From Oleispirillum naphthae (GTDB lineage: Bacteria > Pseudomonadota > Alphaproteobacteria > Rhodospirillales > Rhodospirillaceae): a DNA stretch of 64,000 nt. The position numbers and the translations under genes are program-made. Below are positions 1-9,192 of the stretch, piece after piece. Numbering within the stretch: position 1 is the stretch's first letter; each line of letters starts with the position of its first letter. The notes beneath the pieces are model-generated. The model did not search any database, had not been told where the DNA came from, and saw nothing but the letters and a program-made list of their open reading frames with translations. The stretch lies in assembly GCA_027864655.1 (NCBI GenBank), contig JAQAZG010000008.1:62001-126000 (forward strand), in the 5' to 3' direction.

Positions 1-1
1 C

Positions 2-412
2 AACCCGGCGGCCAACGTCATCCCCGGCGCGGCGGCGGCGGCGCTCAACATCCGCTTCAACACCGAGCAGACCGCCGAGGGCCTGATGCGCTGGATCTCC
101 GAGGCCGTCGCCCGCCACGCGCCCGCCGCGTCGGTGGCCTTCGAATGCGGCGCGCATCCCTTCCTCACCCCGCCGGGCGCGCTCTCCGATCTCGTCGCCG
201 CCGCGGTGGCCGAGGTTGCGGGCGTCGCGCCCGAGCTTTCCACCTCCGGCGGCACTTCGGATGCGCGCTTCATCAAGGACTATTGTCCGGTGGTGGAGTT
301 CGGCCTGGTCGGCCGCACCATGCACGGCTCCGACGAGCACGTCGCGGCGGCCGACGTCGTGGCGCTCGCCGCGGTCTACCGCCGCGTTCTCGACAAGGTG
401 TTCGCGTCATGA
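2..412 (+). CDS. dapE: Succinyl-diaminopimelate desuccinylase, C-terminal part
   Basis: This is the C-terminal 136 residues of a DapE-type M20 metallopeptidase; the start lies left of the window. DapE removes succinate from N-succinyl-LL-diaminopimelate in the lysine and cell-wall diaminopimelate pathway. The visible part opens with NPAANVIPG and continues NIRFNTE, typical of the dimerisation-domain edge. It then shows the late catalytic-domain motif [12 protein letters not shown] and the MHGSDEH segment near the end, which supplies metal/substrate contacts in the family. It ends in TGA, overlapping the ATG of the next gene by four bases, so the two are probably translationally coupled. Confidence 0.9.
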   Translation, partial: NPAANVIPGAAAAALNIRFNTEQTAEGLMRWISEAVARHAPAASVAFECGAHPFLTPPGALSDLVAAAVAEVAGVAPELSTSGGTSDARFIKDYCPVVEFGLVGRTMHGSDEHVAAADVVALAAVYRRVLDKVFAS

Positions 413-981
413 GCCCGCTCGCCGAAATCCAGGCCAACCTGCGCAACGTCATCGGCATCCTGCGGTTCGATCCGCAGGCGCCGAAGCGCTTCGACAACAC
501 GCCTTCGGGGGTGGCGCACTCCTTCCTCGCCGCGGCGGTGGGGCTGCCGATCTATCTGATGGTGCTCAAGGGCAGCTTCGCGGCGATGGTGCCGAGCCCC
601 GGGCTCGCCCACTTCCTGCCGGTGATGCTGCTCTACTACGTCATCGAATGGTTGATCTGGCCGAACCTGATGGACGGGGTGTCGCGCTGGATCGGGCGCG
701 AGAAGTTCTATTGCCGTTACGTCGCCGCTTACAACTGGTTCGCCCTGGCGCAGATGATCCTGATGCTGCCCTACCAGATCGCGATGATGACGCCCGGCTT
801 CTCCCTGCCGGGGATCGCCGCGGTGGGGCTGTTCGCCACCATGGCCTTCGCCCTCTACGAATGGTTCATCGCCCGCCACGCGCTCGAGGTGCCGGGGCGC
901 ACCGCCTTCGGCCTGGTGATGCTCAACCTTCTCGCCGGGCTGCTGCTGCTGCAGATCAAGGCGCTGCAACTCTCCCTCTGA
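409..981 (+). CDS. Conserved integral membrane protein of unknown function
   Basis: A 190-residue hydrophobic protein. The ATG shares ATGA with the dapE stop. I do not recognise a named family. At least four hydrophobic stretches suit membrane helices (about residues 45-65, 78-98, 122-140 and 146-190, the last probably two helices). They are separated by short loops rich in Arg and Trp, such as the segment around [17 protein letters not shown]. There is no signal peptide and no catalytic motif. The overlap suggests co-expression with dapE, but the sequence gives no proof of a functional link. A strong hairpin just downstream could end transcription. Confidence 0.75.
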   Translation: MSPLAEIQANLRNVIGILRFDPQAPKRFDNTPSGVAHSFLAAAVGLPIYLMVLKGSFAAMVPSPGLAHFLPVMLLYYVIEWLIWPNLMDGVSRWIGREKFYCRYVAAYNWFALAQMILMLPYQIAMMTPGFSLPGIAAVGLFATMAFALYEWFIARHALEVPGRTAFGLVMLNLLAGLLLLQIKALQLSL

Positions 982-982
982 C

Positions 983-1011
983 AAAGAAAACGGGCGGCCC
1001 GCAGGCCGCCC
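983..1011 (-). terminator. Intrinsic terminator of the OmpA-family gene
   Basis: An 8-bp perfect stem (992-999 with 1004-1011, GGGCGGCC/GGCCGCCC) closes a four-base loop. Read on the minus strand it is followed by GTTTTCTTTG, a U-rich tail, so it fits the end of the minus-strand lipoprotein gene. It may also slow transcription arriving from the plus strand. Confidence 0.7.
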
Positions 1012-1039
1012 GCCGGTTCCGGCAGCGCCGGACGTTCCC

Positions 1040-1876
1040 TTACTTCACCAGACGGATGATGACGCGGCGGTTGCGCGGCTCCTTCTTGCCGTCCGGGGTC
1101 GGCACCGCGAGGTCGGACTCGCCGAAGGCGGAGATCGTCACCGCGGATTCCGGCACGCCCGCCTTGATCAGAGCTTCGCCCACCGCTTCGGCGCGCAGCG
1201 AGGAGAGACGGTCGTTGTAGCGCGCCGGGCCGGAGCGGTCGGCATAGCCCGCCACGTCGGCGCGGGAGGCCTTCTGGGTCTTGAAGGCGGCGGCGGCTTC
1301 CTTGACCACGGCGAGGGCGTCGCCCTGCAGCTTTGCGGAGTTGAGGCCGAAGTAGACGACGAACGGCGCGGTCGCCTTCATCGCCTTGGCCTTCTCCAGG
1401 TCGGCGAGCACCTTGATGCCGCCGTCGAACTGCTTGCGGCAGGCGGCGATGTCGTCGAGCTGCCAGTTCTCCTCCTGCTCCTGCATCCAGCACTCGTAGC
1501 CAGCCTGGGCGGCGGCCAGCGCCTTCGGCGCTTCGGCCTTGTAGGCCGGGGTGAGGAAGTGCATCACCTGGGCGCGCGCCGCGGTGAGTTCGGCCACCTT
1601 GCCGTCGGGCAGGTCGCGCTCGGCGATCGCCTCCGGCGCGGGCGGCGTGCCCGCGGCGGCCAGCTTGCCGCGCGCCACGAAGGCGGCGGTGTCGCGCCAG
1701 TCGTACTCGGCGCGTTCGGCGGCGGCGAGCGCCACGTACTCGTCGCGCAAGGCCTGGTCGAAGGCGTTGCCGGTGACCGCGGAGGACTGCAGCCCCTCGA
1801 CGTCCCAGGCGCCGCTACATGCGGAGAGAATCCCCGCCATCCCCGCACAAGACAAGACAGTCAATGATTTGCGCAT
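1040..1876 (-). CDS. OmpA-family outer-membrane lipoprotein
   Basis: A 278-residue protein starting MRKSLTVL, chosen because AGAAGGAA lies just upstream; a longer reading would add 30 unlikely residues. A lipoprotein signal with lipobox ILSAC ends at about Cys19. The C-terminal 110 residues form an OmpA-like peptidoglycan-binding domain (start near FVVYFGLNSAKL, then VAGYADRSG and the NRRVIIRL end). The middle is Ala/Glu-rich and helical. Such Pal/OmpA proteins tether the outer membrane to the cell wall. The gene stands alone, divergent from rlmN, with its own terminator. Its exact subgroup cannot be told from sequence. Confidence 0.85.
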   Translation of the reverse strand: MRKSLTVLSCAGMAGILSACSGAWDVEGLQSSAVTGNAFDQALRDEYVALAAAERAEYDWRDTAAFVARGKLAAAGTPPAPEAIAERDLPDGKVAELTAARAQVMHFLTPAYKAEAPKALAAAQAGYECWMQEQEENWQLDDIAACRKQFDGGIKVLADLEKAKAMKATAPFVVYFGLNSAKLQGDALAVVKEAAAAFKTQKASRADVAGYADRSGPARYNDRLSSLRAEAVGEALIKAGVPESAVTISAFGESDLAVPTPDGKKEPRNRRVIIRLVK

Positions 1877-2059
1877 GACGAATTCCTTCTGATCCCTTCG
1901 ACCCTGGGCGGCGCCTGTAGACAGGCACGAAAATCCGCCGCGATGGCGGCGGCATGGAAAACACAAGGTAAAAACCTACCCCGACTCTGCGGTAAAAGAA
2001 ATTACCTGTTTACAAAAAATGCGGTTTTTTCGCGCTTCAAGTCCGTATATGACAAAGCC

Positions 2060-3232
2060 ATGATCGAAACGCAGACGATTGCACCCGCGCCCGCCGACAC
2101 GCGGCGCGACCTCATCGGCCTCTCCCGCGAGGAGCTGGCGCAGGAGCTTGCCGCCCTCGGCGAGAAGCCTTTCCGCGTCAAACAGCTCTGGCATTGGATC
2201 TACCACCAGGGGGAGACCGACTTCCCGGCGATGACGACGCTGGCCAAGGGCCTGCGCGAAACCCTGGCCGAGCGCTTTGCGGTTCGCCGCCCGCGCGTCG
2301 TCACCGAGCAGAACTCCGCCGACGGCACCCGCAAGTGGCTGCTCGCCATGCCCGACGGCAACCAGGTGGAGACGGTGCACATCCCCGAGGAGGACCGCGG
2401 CGCGGTGTGCGTCTCCACCCAGGTCGGCTGCACCATGACCTGCCGCTTCTGCCACACCGGCACCCAGCTTCTGGTGCGCAACCTGAGCGCGGCGGAAATC
2501 GTCGGCCAGTTCATGCTGGCGCGGGATTCCTACGGCGAGTGGCCGACTCCGACCGACGAGACGCGGCACCTTTCCAACGTCGTGCTGATGGGCATGGGCG
2601 AGCCGCTGTTGAACTACGACGCGGTGGTGCGGGCGATGAAGATCGTCATGGACCCGGAAGGCATCGCCATGTCGAAGCGGCGGGTGACGCTCTCCACCTC
2701 GGGCTACGTGCCCAACATCCGCCGCTGCGCCGCCGACCTCGGGGTGAAGCTCGCGGTCTCGCTGCACGCCGCCACCGACGAGGTGCGCGACGCGATCATG
2801 CCGATCAACCGCAAATATCCGATCGCCGAGCTTCTCGCCGCGTGCAGGGACTACCAGGAGATCGCGGGCGCGCGGCAGTACGTCACCTTCGAGTACATCC
2901 TGCTCAAGGGGGTGAACGATTCGCTTGCCGATGCGCGGCAGCTGGTGCGCCTGATCGAAAGTTCCGGCATCGGCGCGAAGTTCAACCTGATCCCGTTCAA
3001 CGCCTGGCCCGGCGCGCCCTACGAGACGCCCGCGGTCAAGACCGTGCAGGCCTTCGCCGAGGTGCTGACCGCGGCGGGCTTCGCCGCGCCGATCCGGGTG
3101 CCGCGCGGCCGCGACATCCTCGCCGCGTGCGGGCAGCTGCGCTCCGCCAGCGAACGCCAGAAGCTCTCCCGCGTCCGCGCGCGGCAGGCCGAGGGCATCG
3201 ACGATCCGCATGCGCCGCCGGAAAAATCGTAA
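2060..3232 (+). CDS. rlmN: Dual-specificity rRNA/tRNA adenine C2-methyltransferase RlmN
   Basis: A 390-residue radical-SAM enzyme that methylates C2 of A2503 in 23S rRNA and A37 in some tRNAs. The cluster motif CX3CX2C is Cys124, Cys128 and Cys131 (GCTMTCRFC). The SAM-binding GMGEPLLN follows at about 178-185. The methyl-carrying cysteine near the C-terminus is Cys357 in the typical DILAACGQL. Length matches the family. The start at ATG 2060 (MIETQTIAP) was preferred to an upstream in-frame start whose 39 extra residues look non-coding. It is divergent from the lipoprotein gene, with an AT-rich 183-bp gap between them. Confidence 0.95.
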   Translation: MIETQTIAPAPADTRRDLIGLSREELAQELAALGEKPFRVKQLWHWIYHQGETDFPAMTTLAKGLRETLAERFAVRRPRVVTEQNSADGTRKWLLAMPDGNQVETVHIPEEDRGAVCVSTQVGCTMTCRFCHTGTQLLVRNLSAAEIVGQFMLARDSYGEWPTPTDETRHLSNVVLMGMGEPLLNYDAVVRAMKIVMDPEGIAMSKRRVTLSTSGYVPNIRRCAADLGVKLAVSLHAATDEVRDAIMPINRKYPIAELLAACRDYQEIAGARQYVTFEYILLKGVNDSLADARQLVRLIESSGIGAKFNLIPFNAWPGAPYETPAVKTVQAFAEVLTAAGFAAPIRVPRGRDILAACGQLRSASERQKLSRVRARQAEGIDDPHAPPEKS

Positions 3233-3250
3233 AATCCTTGCGGATTCGGC

Positions 3251-3278
3251 TTGTCGCGGGACATGGGCGTCCTATACT
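3251..3278 (+). promoter_or_regulatory. Putative sigma-70-type promoter of argG
   Basis: TTGTCG (3251-3256) and TATACT (3273-3278) are separated by 16 bases, close to the -35/-10 consensus. It would give a leader of about 90 bases before argG. No known regulator site was recognised. Confidence 0.45.
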
Positions 3279-3373
3279 GCCGTCCTTTCGTTTTCCCGCA
3301 GGTTCCGGGGGCTGCGCCCCGGGACGGCGGGACAAACTTGTTCGATGCGATGCTCAAGGAAAGGCATGCTCAC

Positions 3374-4588
<1,215 letters not shown>

Positions 4589-4605
4589 AAAGAGGCCTGA
4601 ACGGC

Positions 4606-4647
4606 GGTCCGGGACGCCCTTTCGCGAAAGCGGGGGCGGCCCGGACC
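4606..4647 (+). terminator. Hairpin after argG, possible terminator
   Basis: GGTCCGGG (4606-4613) pairs perfectly with CCCGGACC (4640-4647), and the loop itself can fold through CTTTCGCGAAAG. The T-run (GGTTTTT) comes only about 12 bases later, so it may be a rho-assisted or weak terminator. Confidence 0.45.
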
Positions 4648-4779
4648 GGCAAGAAGCGGTTTTTGGCGCGGGGACTGGGTTCCGGCGCGAAACGTCCATT
4701 GCGCGGCGTCTTGCGCTGCGTTACATATCGCCGTCCGGAAATGCGTTCGCGAAACGGTGGGCGTGGGGTGGAGGAAGGG

Positions 4780-5265
4780 ATGAGCGTGCGGTGGGTTTCG
4801 GTGATCCTGGCGGGGATTTTGATGGCCGCGGGCGGTTCCGCCGCGGTGGCGGCCGAGGCGCAGAAGTCCAAGTCCGTGCGGCGCGATACGATGAGCGCCG
4901 AGTGCGGCTGGATCGGCAAGCGCATCATCCAGCTGCTCTCCCGCGATGACGTGGTCACCGCCGGGGAATTCCGCCAATTCTATGTCTCCTTCGGCTGCTC
5001 CGAGGCGCACCTCTCCGCCGCCTTCGGCTGCGCCATAGAGGGCGGCGCCGGGGCCGAGGCCTGCGCCGCGCGCTCCGAGTGCGTCGATCTCTGCTGGAAG
5101 TCGCCGACCGCCTCGACTCTCGACAAGTCGTCGAGCGCCACGCCGCCCGCCGCCAAGCCGGCCGCAGCGGCGCAGGGCAAGAGCAAGACCCCGCCGCCGC
5201 CGCCGAAGAAGCCGACCACGGCGAAGCCCCTGGCCTTGCCGACCGGCCCCTACGACAAGAAATAA
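4780..5265 (+). CDS. Secreted Cys- and Pro-rich protein of unknown function
   Basis: 161 residues starting MSVRWVSV, placed by GGAGG five bases before the ATG. A clear signal peptide (hydrophobic residues 6-25, cleavage near AVAAEAQ) sends it to the periplasm or beyond. The mature part has about six cysteines (in AECGW, FGCSE, FGCAI, EACAA, SECVD, DLCWK), suggesting disulfides. The last 55 residues are a low-complexity Ala/Lys/Pro tail with PPPPPKKP. I recognise no family. It sits 76 bases before the beta-glucan synthase on the same strand and could be co-transcribed. Confidence 0.65.
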   Translation: MSVRWVSVILAGILMAAGGSAAVAAEAQKSKSVRRDTMSAECGWIGKRIIQLLSRDDVVTAGEFRQFYVSFGCSEAHLSAAFGCAIEGGAGAEACAARSECVDLCWKSPTASTLDKSSSATPPAAKPAAAAQGKSKTPPPPPKKPTTAKPLALPTGPYDKK

Positions 5266-5341
5266 AAGATTCGCGCGGGGGCGATTCCCCCGGTGTCTGC
5301 ACGCGGGCGGCCGGGCCGTCCGAGGGTGAAGTTCGAACGCC

Positions 5342-7924
5342 ATGAGACCTGTTGTGTTCGCGGCGTTGGCCGCCGCCTTTCTGCATGGCCTGATCTGGTA
5401 CGCGACGCACGAAACCATTGCGCCGCCGGACCTCGAGGACGCGATCGAATCGCTGTCCTTCAACAACGCCACGCCGGAAGAGCGCGGACGCCCCTTCACC
5501 GATGCCGAACGCGCCGCCACCGACTACGACCTCGCCACCGTCGCGGGCGTCTCCCGCGGCATCCGCCTCTACGCCGCGACCAACCGCTTCGAGGAAATCC
5601 CGGCGCTCGCCCGCAAGCACGGACTCAAGGTCACGGTCGGCGCCTGGCTCGACAAGGACCTCGACTACAACACCAAGGAAATCGAGGCGGCGATTTCCGC
5701 CGCCAACCGCAACCCCAACGTCCGCGCCGTGGTGGTCGGCAACGAAACCCTGCTGCGCGCCGACCTCGCCTACGACCAGTTGGTCACCTATCTGCGCCAG
5801 GTGCGCAAGCGCGTCGGCGTGCCGGTCTCCACCGGAGAGATCTGGTACTCCTGGATCGAGCATCCGAAGCTCGCCAACGAAGTGGACTTCATCGCCGCGC
5901 ACGTGCTGCCCTATTGGGAGGCGGTGCCGCCGAAGGACGCGGTGAAGTTCGCGGTGCAGCGCTACCAGGACCTGCGGAACGCCTTCCCCGGCAAGCGCAT
6001 CGTCATCGCCGAGTTCGGCTGGCCGAGCCGCGGCTACAACCGCCACTCGGCGGAGCCGGACCCGGTGGGCCAGGCGCGCATCGTGCGCGAGTTCCTCGAC
6101 GAGGCGAAGCGGCGCGGCATCGAATACAACATCGTCGAGGCCTTCGACCAGCCGTGGAAGGTCAACGAAGGCAGCGTCGGCCCCTACTGGGGCATCTTCG
6201 ACGCCGACCGCAAGCTCAAGTTCTCCCTCTTCGGCACCGTGGAGCGCACCAACCTGCCGCGCCTCGCCGCGCTGGCGCTCGCCATCGGCGCGCTGGTCAC
6301 GGTGTTCGGCCTCAGGCGGCGCAACCCCACCTTCGGCCATGCGTTCGCCTTTTCCGCCGCGGCCAACGCGCTCGCCGCGGCGATCGCGCTCGCCGCGATG
6401 TACCCGATCGAGAACTACCTCAACTTCGGCTCGGCGCTCGCCTGGGTGATCGGCTTCCTGCTGATGATTCCGCTGTCGGTGATGACCTTGGTGAAGGTGC
6501 ACGAGGTGGCGGAGATCACGCTGGGCCGCCGCCCCCAGCGCCTGCTGCGCCCCAGCTCCGACGCGCCGGAACCCGACCGCTGGCCGATGGTCTCGATCCA
6601 TATTCCGGCCTACCGCGAGCCGCCGGAGATGCTGATCCAGACCTTGAACAGCGTCGCGGCGCTCGACTACCCGAATTTCGAGGTCCTGGTCATCGTCAAC
6701 AACACGCCGGAGGAACACCTCTGGCGGCCGGTGGAGGCGCACTGCGCCGCGCTCGGGCCGCGCTTCAAGTTCGTCAACCTGCCCAAGGTTTCGGGGTTCA
6801 AGGCGGGCGCGCTCAACATGGCGCTGCCGCACGCCGCGCCGGAGGCGGAAATCTACGCCCTCCTCGACGCCGACTACGTGGTGCATCCGCGCTGGCTGCG
6901 CGACCTGGCGCCCGCCTTCGCCGACCCCATGGTCGCCCTGGTGCAGGCGCCGCAGGACCACCGCGACGGCCACGAATCCCTGTTCAAGGAAGTGATGAAC
7001 AGCGAATACGCCGGGTTCTTCGACATCGGCATGGTGCAGAGGAACGAGGACGACGCGATCATCACCCACGGCACCATGCTGATGATCCGCCGCTCCGCCT
7101 TCGATGAAATGGGCGGCTGGGCCACCGACACCATCACCGAGGACACCGAACTCGGCCTGCGCCTCTTGGCCGCGGGCTACCACGCGCACTACACCAACCG
7201 CCGCTACGGCTGGGGGATGCTGCCCGACACCTACAAGGCGTTCAAGACGCAGCGTCACCGCTGGGCCTACGGCGCGGTGCAGATCATCCGCAAGCACTGG
7301 CGGCTGATGCTGCCCGGGCGGTCGAAGCTTACCGGGGCGCAGCGCTTCCAGTTCGTCGCCGGCTGGTCGTACTGGCTCTCCGACGCCTTCGGCGTCGCCG
7401 CGGCGGTCCTCAACCTGGTGTGGGTGCCGGTGATTCTGTTCGTCGGCGTGCTCATCCCGATGCTGCCGTTCACCCTGCCGATTCTCGCCGCCTTCTTCGT
7501 CAACCTGTTGCACTGCATGGTGCTCTACGGCACGCGGGTGAAGGTGCCGCTGCCGCAGATCGTCGGCGCGGCGGTGGCGGCGATGAGCCTGCAACTCACC
7601 GTGGCGAGCGCCATGGCGGCGGGCTTTCTCACCGACAACCTGCCCTTCCTGCGCACCGACAAGGGCGGCGCGGCGAAGCGCAAGGCCGGGGAGAACCCGG
7701 CGAAGCGCGAGCTGATTCTCGGCATGCTGCTGCTCGCCGGCTCGATCGTCCTGGTCGCCACCAACTTCACCGGCATCACCGAGCTCAACATCTTCGCCGC
7801 GACTCTGGCGATCCAGGCGCTGCCCTTCCTCTCCGCCGCGGGGCTCGCCGCGCTCGAACGCCGCGCCACCCTGCGCGCCCGCGCCGCGGTGGCCCAGGCC
7901 GCGCCGCTGCCCGCCGCCGAATAG
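5342..7924 (+). CDS. GH17-GT2 fusion, probable membrane beta-glucan synthase
   Basis: An 860-residue membrane protein. After an N-terminal anchor (1-20), residues about 65-300 form a GH17-like beta-1,3-glucanase barrel with GNETLLRA (acid Glu) and AEFGWPS (nucleophile Glu). Transmembrane helices follow (about 305-385), then a family 2 glycosyltransferase (about 415-650) with DAD, TED and a QRHRW motif, then more helices. GT2 NdvB and GH17 NdvC of Bradyrhizobium make cyclic beta-1,3/1,6-glucans; here both activities lie in one chain. The likely product is a periplasmic or surface beta-glucan, by inference. No partner glycan gene is adjacent. Confidence 0.85.
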   Translation: MRPVVFAALAAAFLHGLIWYATHETIAPPDLEDAIESLSFNNATPEERGRPFTDAERAATDYDLATVAGVSRGIRLYAATNRFEEIPALARKHGLKVTVGAWLDKDLDYNTKEIEAAISAANRNPNVRAVVVGNETLLRADLAYDQLVTYLRQVRKRVGVPVSTGEIWYSWIEHPKLANEVDFIAAHVLPYWEAVPPKDAVKFAVQRYQDLRNAFPGKRIVIAEFGWPSRGYNRHSAEPDPVGQARIVREFLDEAKRRGIEYNIVEAFDQPWKVNEGSVGPYWGIFDADRKLKFSLFGTVERTNLPRLAALALAIGALVTVFGLRRRNPTFGHAFAFSAAANALAAAIALAAMYPIENYLNFGSALAWVIGFLLMIPLSVMTLVKVHEVAEITLGRRPQRLLRPSSDAPEPDRWPMVSIHIPAYREPPEMLIQTLNSVAALDYPNFEVLVIVNNTPEEHLWRPVEAHCAALGPRFKFVNLPKVSGFKAGALNMALPHAAPEAEIYALLDADYVVHPRWLRDLAPAFADPMVALVQAPQDHRDGHESLFKEVMNSEYAGFFDIGMVQRNEDDAIITHGTMLMIRRSAFDEMGGWATDTITEDTELGLRLLAAGYHAHYTNRRYGWGMLPDTYKAFKTQRHRWAYGAVQIIRKHWRLMLPGRSKLTGAQRFQFVAGWSYWLSDAFGVAAAVLNLVWVPVILFVGVLIPMLPFTLPILAAFFVNLLHCMVLYGTRVKVPLPQIVGAAVAAMSLQLTVASAMAAGFLTDNLPFLRTDKGGAAKRKAGENPAKRELILGMLLLAGSIVLVATNFTGITELNIFAATLAIQALPFLSAAGLAALERRATLRARAAVAQAAPLPAAE

Positions 7925-7991
7925 GCGGCCACCTGTTCAGCCGCGCCGCCGCCCCTTACATTATAGAAAGAAAATGGAAACAGGAGCGGCC

Positions 7992-9185
7992 ATGACCCTT
8001 GCGACGGCGTGCAGCGCGGAAAAGGACACTGCCGCCGCCTTCGATGCGGCCTACCGTGTGCTCCGGGACCGCATGACGGGCGACCCGGATATCCTGTTCG
8101 CGCACTTCACCGAGGATCACGACGCCGCGGCGCTGGCGCGCGGCTTCGCCGCCCTGCCCGCCGCGGTGCGGGTGCACGGCGGCACCTCCTGCCGCGGCCT
8201 GATGACCGAGGAAGGGGTCTGCCTCGACGGTCCGGCGCTGGGGCTGCTCGGCCTGCGCCTCGCCGCAACCCGCTTCGGCACCGCCTTTGCCGAAAAGACC
8301 GATGACCCCCGCGCCGCGGCGCGCGCCGCGGTGCACGCCGCGCTCGCCGATGCCGGACGCCCCGGCGAAGTGCCGGACCTGGTGCTGCTCACCGCAGCGC
8401 CGGGCGGCGAGGAGGCGGTGCTCGCGGGCATCGCCGACGTGCTCGGCGCGGCGGTGCCGGTGTGCGGCGGCAGCGCCGCCGACGACGACGGCACCGGAAA
8501 CTGGTGGGTGGCGGCGCGTGCAGGCGGCAGCCGCACCGGCCTTGCGCTCACCGTGATCTTCACCGGCGTGGCGATGAGCCGCGCCTTCCATGGCGGTTGC
8601 GCGCCGTCGCGTTTCTCCGGCGTGGTCACCGCCACCGACGGCCCGCGGGTGATCAGCCGCATCGACGGAGCCCCCGCCGCCGAGGTCTATGAAGCCTGGT
8701 ACCGGGCCTGCGCCGGGCAGCCGCTCCCCCGCGACGAAAGCTTCCTCTCCTGCACCGCGCTCACCCCGCTCGGCCGCCAGGTGGGGGAGATCGGCGGCTT
8801 CGGTCTCTACGCGCTCGCCCATGTCCGGACGCTGCGCGAGGACGGCGGCATCGAGGTGCTCGCCGACGCCGCGCCGGGGCAGCAATGGCACCTCATGCTC
8901 GGCGCGCGCGACACCCTGGCCAGCCGCGCCGCCCGCACCGTGGAATCCGCCATCGCCGTGCAGTGCACCGACGTCTGCACCGTCTCCGGGGCGCTGATCG
9001 CGTTCTGCGCCGGGCTGGCGCTCACCCTCAAGGACGACATGCCCAAGGTGCAGCAGTCGCTGCGCGTCGCCATGCTGGGGCGGCCGTTTCTCGCCGCCTT
9101 CACCTTCGGCGAGCAGGGCTGCCTGCCGGAAGACCGGGCGATCCACGCCAACCTGATGATCTCCGTTTTGATCTTCGGAACGTGA
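7992..9185 (+). CDS. FIST sensory-domain protein
   Basis: A 397-residue soluble protein with a FIST N domain (about 30-215, including VPVCGGSAADD) and a FIST C domain (about 225-385, including PLGRQVGEIGGFGLY and the terminal ALTLK/AFTFGEQG region). FIST modules are predicted small-ligand sensors and are often linked to signalling output domains. ATG 7992 is preceded by AGGAG at five bases; an ATG six codons earlier lacks a site. It ends seven bases before a GAF-PAS-GGDEF gene, so the sensor very probably feeds that diguanylate cyclase. The ligand is unknown. Confidence 0.82.
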   Translation: MTLATACSAEKDTAAAFDAAYRVLRDRMTGDPDILFAHFTEDHDAAALARGFAALPAAVRVHGGTSCRGLMTEEGVCLDGPALGLLGLRLAATRFGTAFAEKTDDPRAAARAAVHAALADAGRPGEVPDLVLLTAAPGGEEAVLAGIADVLGAAVPVCGGSAADDDGTGNWWVAARAGGSRTGLALTVIFTGVAMSRAFHGGCAPSRFSGVVTATDGPRVISRIDGAPAAEVYEAWYRACAGQPLPRDESFLSCTALTPLGRQVGEIGGFGLYALAHVRTLREDGGIEVLADAAPGQQWHLMLGARDTLASRAARTVESAIAVQCTDVCTVSGALIAFCAGLALTLKDDMPKVQQSLRVAMLGRPFLAAFTFGEQGCLPEDRAIHANLMISVLIFGT

Positions 9186-9192
9186 GGGGGCG

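Noticed and set aside
4955-7594. Long minus-strand open frame of 879 codons
   Set aside because: It lies antisense to the GH17-GT2 gene, is low-complexity in Arg/Gly/His and shows no domain; high GC makes such frames common.
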